Below are positions 5,087 to 8,188 of a DNA stretch of 8,188 nt, piece by piece. Each line of letters begins with the position of its first letter. The stretch's first letter is position 1. The position numbers and the translations under genes were made by a program. The notes beneath the pieces were generated by a model. That model had not been told where the DNA came from. It saw nothing but the letters and a program-made list of their open reading frames with translations, and did no database searches. This DNA is from an uncultured Campylobacter sp. (GTDB taxonomy: Bacteria > Campylobacterota > Campylobacteria > Campylobacterales > Campylobacteraceae): contig CALIWP010000123.1 in the NCBI GenBank assembly GCA_938046705.1, forward strand, positions 1-8,188, given 5' to 3'.

Positions 5087-7254
5087 CAGCTACCTTGCGT
5101 CGTCTGTCCTACCGAAAAGTCGTAATGCACGCCGCCCATCGGATAGAAATTTATAAAGAAGTAAACACCTCTTGATTTTTTGGCGGCCGTTCCGCTGGTA
5201 GTCGTAGTCGGTTCAAGCTCCTCTTCGTAGACGAAGGTGTAGTTCCAGCACTTTCTGCGGTGAGAGACGCCTAGCTGCCACTGCTTGTTATAGTCGCGCT
5301 CAAGGTCATACTGAGTACCGCTAAATAGCCTATAGTTATGCGGAAGCTCGACGTAACCGTTTAGGTGCAAGTAGTTTTGTTTTTCCTGCGCATTTTTTCT
5401 TTGCATCGTGTGCCAGAGGCTAGCGCCGAATTTATCGTGCGTATAGCTCGCGCCGCTTTGAACTTTTTCAAAGTATTTATTGTCATAAGAGTACTCAAGC
5501 CTGTTGTAAAAAGACAAATTCGGTAGCGGATACCAGCCGATGATATTTTTCAAATTTGAGCGCTTGTTTTCTTTAGTGTAATAACCCTGCGAAATCGTAT
5601 GACGTAAAATTTTCCTACCGTCTTCGTTAAAGAAATACTGCGTCGCTCTAGCCGAAACCTCGTCTCTAGTGTGCTGAGGATTGATAAAGCTCTGATATTT
5701 TCGTCCAAGCATGTCGTAGACGTATACGTTGCCATCGTCTTCGGCTGTCTCATATCTATCTGGCAGATCACCTTCATTATAAGCTTTAACTACGTAATCC
5801 ACGCCCAAATTTAAACTATGATAGAAGCTCTCATAAGCCTTAGCTAAGTCGGTCTGGAGCGAAAATTTATGATAATTTTCTATGTAGTTTGCGCTCCTAT
5901 CCTCATCTCCGGTCGGACGGTACATTTTCTTTGCATAGTCCACGTGGGTAGCGTATAAATAGTGATAATACGAGAATTTCAGATAATCGTCCGCTAAAGG
6001 CAAATGAAATGAAACCGGCAGGTTAAATTCGTACTGCGTCGCCTTTACGCCGATTTTTCTCGTGTAGTTGTGCGAGTGGAGATCGACAGAGTAAAGCACG
6101 TTCGGCAAGATAAAGCTATCGGTAAATTTATGATATTGAAAGCTCGGATACTCTTGAAGCGTGTCTTTGTTCTCATTTTTTGAGCCAATTTTTTCAGTGT
6201 CTATGTAGTATTTTGCATAAGCACCAAAATAATGATCGTCATTTGCGATGAAGTAGTTAAATTTAGAAGTTACGAGCGAATCATAATCATCATCCCTGCC
6301 CTTTAAATTTAAATAATCTATATCATTTAGCTTCGTTGCATCTATCCAAATTCCCTCTTGCAAATCCGCTTCACTAAGGTATCTTATAAGCTTATCTCTT
6401 TCGTATTTTAGTCCGATACCTTTATGTGTTTTATTTTTTAGTTCGGCCTTATTTGAAGTCTCTCCTTTTTGCTTGACTTGGTAGCTGTTTTTATCAGTAA
6501 ATGAGCCAAAGCTGATTTCACCCCTTGAATCAGGCGACTCAGTAAATCTAAACGCACCATAAATTCCAGCACCTCTGTTTGTTCTTATCTGCGGATCAAG
6601 CTCGAAGTCCCACTCATTATAAGGTGCAAAATAAATCGGCTGTTTGTAATAAAAGCCTTCAGATTTTCCGTATCCAAGCTCAGGTGGTAAAAGACCTGTT
6701 CTTCTTGTGGTATCTGTTGAAAAACCAAAATATGGCAAATAAAAAACTGGCACATTAGCTATACGAAAGACTGGGTTAAAAAGGTGTAAAAATTTGCTTT
6801 GTTTATTTAGCATAGCTGAGCTTGAAGTGATACTCCAGTCAGGATCTTGGACATTACAACTTGAAACCATCGCTTTTTTAACTCTATAGTACTCACTATC
6901 AGAGCTACTTTCATCGCTTCTCATCCATACTTCCATGTCTTTATTCATCATAAAAAGCGATTCAAAAGCAGTGTCATTATTTTTTAAATTTAGCTTTGCA
7001 TAGTTTGAGCGAGAGACTTCACTCTTGCCCTTCATCATGTTGACGTTGCCAAATAGCTCGATAACCGAATTATTTTGATCATAAACTGCACAATCAGCTG
7101 TCACAAGGTAATCTTGTGAATACACAACAACATTTTTATTAGCCGTAACGATGCCTTTATCTTGCTTTACATCATCAGCCAAAAGCTGCACATCTTGCAC
7201 AGCTGCACTTAGATTTAAAATACAAACCGGAACTAAAAATAAAATTTTACGCAT
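5086..7254 (-). CDS. lptD: LPS-assembly outer-membrane protein LptD
   Basis: A 722-residue LptD (Imp/OstA), which with LptE inserts lipopolysaccharide into the outer leaflet of the outer membrane. Residues 1-18 form a short Sec signal peptide (hydrophobic ILFLVPVCILNL, then SAA). An OstA/LptA-like jellyroll follows (about 22-140, DVQLLADDVKQDKGIVTANK). The LptD hallmark comes next: SSCNVQDPDWSI (131-142) and VFRIANVPVFYLPYFGFSTD (162-181), then the beta barrel. Cys133 corresponds to the conserved N-domain cysteine and Cys669 (RRKCWNYTF) to the C-terminal one, so one interdomain disulfide is plausible; Cys55 has no obvious partner. A Thr-rich insert (PTTTTSGTAAKKS, about 682-694) precedes the last strands. 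The start overlaps the RDD gene by 8 nt without a strong ribosome binding site, suggesting coupling. The first third of the gene has much lower GC than the rest. Confidence 0.95.
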   Translation of the reverse strand: MRKILFLVPVCILNLSAAVQDVQLLADDVKQDKGIVTANKNVVVYSQDYLVTADCAVYDQNNSVIELFGNVNMMKGKSEVSRSNYAKLNLKNNDTAFESLFMMNKDMEVWMRSDESSSDSEYYRVKKAMVSSCNVQDPDWSITSSSAMLNKQSKFLHLFNPVFRIANVPVFYLPYFGFSTDTTRRTGLLPPELGYGKSEGFYYKQPIYFAPYNEWDFELDPQIRTNRGAGIYGAFRFTESPDSRGEISFGSFTDKNSYQVKQKGETSNKAELKNKTHKGIGLKYERDKLIRYLSEADLQEGIWIDATKLNDIDYLNLKGRDDDYDSLVTSKFNYFIANDDHYFGAYAKYYIDTEKIGSKNENKDTLQEYPSFQYHKFTDSFILPNVLYSVDLHSHNYTRKIGVKATQYEFNLPVSFHLPLADDYLKFSYYHYLYATHVDYAKKMYRPTGDEDRSANYIENYHKFSLQTDLAKAYESFYHSLNLGVDYVVKAYNEGDLPDRYETAEDDGNVYVYDMLGRKYQSFINPQHTRDEVSARATQYFFNEDGRKILRHTISQGYYTKENKRSNLKNIIGWYPLPNLSFYNRLEYSYDNKYFEKVQSGASYTHDKFGASLWHTMQRKNAQEKQNYLHLNGYVELPHNYRLFSGTQYDLERDYNKQWQLGVSHRRKCWNYTFVYEEELEPTTTTSGTAAKKSRGVYFFINFYPMGGVHYDFSVGQTTQGS

Positions 7255-7696
7255 TTATCACCACTGTTTTTGCTATTTTGTCTTGCCAAGTCTGCCTAGC
7301 TGGATTTGCAAATGCCCATGCAAAACCAAGATAAAAACAAGCTTCACTAACCAACCTAAAAATCGCTCTTACCAAGCTTGAAATAAAATTTGGTCTATCT
7401 AAAATTTCTACATTAATGCACATCGTCTTTGTTAGCATTTGTCCAAGACTTGCACCATAATACCAAACAAAAAATGCATGATAAATAATCTTTAGTGCGA
7501 CTATTTGCCAAAAGAAATTTAAAGTCAAATTTCTGGCTTCATCATAGCTCATAACCGACAAAAAGGCATCCCAGTAAATGATCAAAAACAAAAAAGAAAC
7601 AATACACTCATCAATTGAGTAAGCTAGCACTCTTTTTGAAAATGGCGCTAGCGAAATTTCTTCTTTTTCAAGTTTTTCAACTATCTGCATACTCAT
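7247..7696 (-). CDS. RDD-family integral membrane protein
   Basis: A 149-residue inner-membrane protein with the RDD family pattern: an Arg-Asp pair in the first helix ([10 protein letters not shown], Arg22 and Asp29), the [10 protein letters not shown] turn (81-90) after the second hydrophobic stretch, a third helix region after Arg110, and the closing motif [14 protein letters not shown] (134-147) with the second Asp. Hydrophobic segments lie at about 31-49, 61-79 and 111-130. RDD proteins are mostly of unknown function; some are implicated in ion transport, so no activity is assigned. Its ATG overlaps the purD stop as ATGA (4 nt), and its end overlaps lptD by 8 nt. The charged N-terminus (VEKLEKEE) is probably cytoplasmic. 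GC is about 35%, clearly below the pnp part of the operon. Confidence 0.85.
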   Translation of the reverse strand: MSMQIVEKLEKEEISLAPFSKRVLAYSIDECIVSFLFLIIYWDAFLSVMSYDEARNLTLNFFWQIVALKIIYHAFFVWYYGASLGQMLTKTMCINVEILDRPNFISSLVRAIFRLVSEACFYLGFAWAFANPARQTWQDKIAKTVVINA

Positions 7697-8188
7697 TTTA
7701 ATGCCTGCCAGGCAATATCTTTTCTATAATGTGCTCCGTCAAATTTTACATTTTCGCAAAGCTCATAAGCTCTATCACGTGCCTCTTTTATGCTCTTGGC
7801 AGTGGCCACGCAGACTAATACTCTGCCACCATCTGCATAAATTTCTCCATCTTGCTCACTAACACCAGCATAAGCGATGTGGGCATCTTTTACATCATTT
7901 AAAACTGAAATTTTAGCTTTTGGGCTACTTTTATACGGATAGTCCTTACTAGCCATTACGACGCCAACTGCAAATTCATCTTTTAAGCTAATAGGCTTTA
8001 GCTCGCCCTTTGCAGCATTTAGTAAAATTTCGCTTAGATTTCCGTCAATTAATGGCATCAAGACCTCGCACTCAGGATCGCCAAATCTCACGTTAAACTC
8101 AAGCACATAAGGCTCATTTTTCACGATCATCAGTCCCACAAAAAGTACTCCACAAAACGGACTGCCCTCGTTTTTCATTCCCTTTAGC
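7693..8188 (-). CDS. purD: Phosphoribosylamine-glycine ligase, C-terminal part
   Basis: The last 164 or so residues of PurD (GAR synthetase), the ATP-dependent second step of purine biosynthesis; the rest lies beyond the right edge. The frame stays open to the edge, and the first ATG in view (8178) is internal, as the family sequence G-x-x-F-x-G-V-L-F-x-G-L-M-I continues across it. [13 protein letters not shown] is the ATP-grasp segment with the metal-binding Glu and Asn. The remainder is the GARS C-domain, ending with [20 protein letters not shown] and [15 protein letters not shown]. The stop TGA overlaps the ATG of the RDD gene. A GCCTG/CAGGC dyad (7703-7713) lies in the last codons and may be chance. 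Confidence 0.95.
   Translation of the reverse strand, partial: LKGMKNEGSPFCGVLFVGLMIVKNEPYVLEFNVRFGDPECEVLMPLIDGNLSEILLNAAKGELKPISLKDEFAVGVVMASKDYPYKSSPKAKISVLNDVKDAHIAYAGVSEQDGEIYADGGRVLVCVATAKSIKEARDRAYELCENVKFDGAHYRKDIAWQALK

Noticed and set aside
7703..7713. GCCTGCCAGGC dyad at the purD end as a regulatory hairpin
   Set aside because: The loop would be one base, the stem is only 5 bp, and it encodes ordinary C-terminal PurD residues.

Overview
The window looks like a chromosomal segment of a campylobacterium, most likely a Campylobacter of the concisus/curvus/rectus/showae group. The evidence is the run of genes (purD, RDD protein, lptD, phosphoribosyltransferase, pnp), the tight overlapping packing, the frequent AAATTT hexamer, and protein sequences of campylobacterial character. 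The species cannot be fixed from the sequence alone.

Layout. All recognisable genes lie on the minus strand in one uninterrupted transcription unit that enters from the right edge and ends near 1.23 kb. In transcription order they are: the C-terminal part of purD (8188-7693, cut by the window edge), an RDD-family membrane protein (7696-7247), lptD (7254-5086), an orphan PRTase-like protein (5086-4376), pnp (4391-2193) and a tandem universal stress protein (2176-1322). Neighbouring genes overlap by 4, 8, 1 and 16 nt; only pnp and the stress gene are separated, by 16 nt that carry a good Shine-Dalgarno. A strong minus-strand intrinsic terminator at 1230-1266 closes the unit, and a second minus-strand terminator-like hairpin lies at 1040-1069.

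The operon joins purine synthesis (PurD), outer-membrane LPS assembly (LptD), RNA turnover (PNPase) and a stress protein. The RDD protein and the PRTase have no assigned role. Coupling by overlap suggests co-translation of most of the unit.

The left 1.3 kb has no convincing protein gene. It is not featureless: a GC-rich island (about 180-540, roughly 53% GC by eye, against about 25% at 661-780) contains a series of hairpins. G-U pairing in two of them, and the T tract behind the last hairpin of the candidate RNA, favour a plus-strand RNA. A perfect TATAAT with T-rich upstream sequence (about 62-93) and a terminator-like hairpin with a T tract (414-463) bracket it. I propose a candidate structured non-coding RNA of about 365 nt; this is inference and I do not recognise the family.

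Two larger-scale signals stand out. GC and CpG content fall inside lptD near 6.1 kb, from about 45-50% on the left to about 36% on the right, suggesting recombination or a chimeric join. The hexamer RAATTY occurs 57 times by hand count, about four times the chance expectation, yet is absent from 28-1052. The protein-coding part is otherwise ordinary housekeeping DNA; I see no defence system, CRISPR array, IS element, prophage, tRNA or rRNA.
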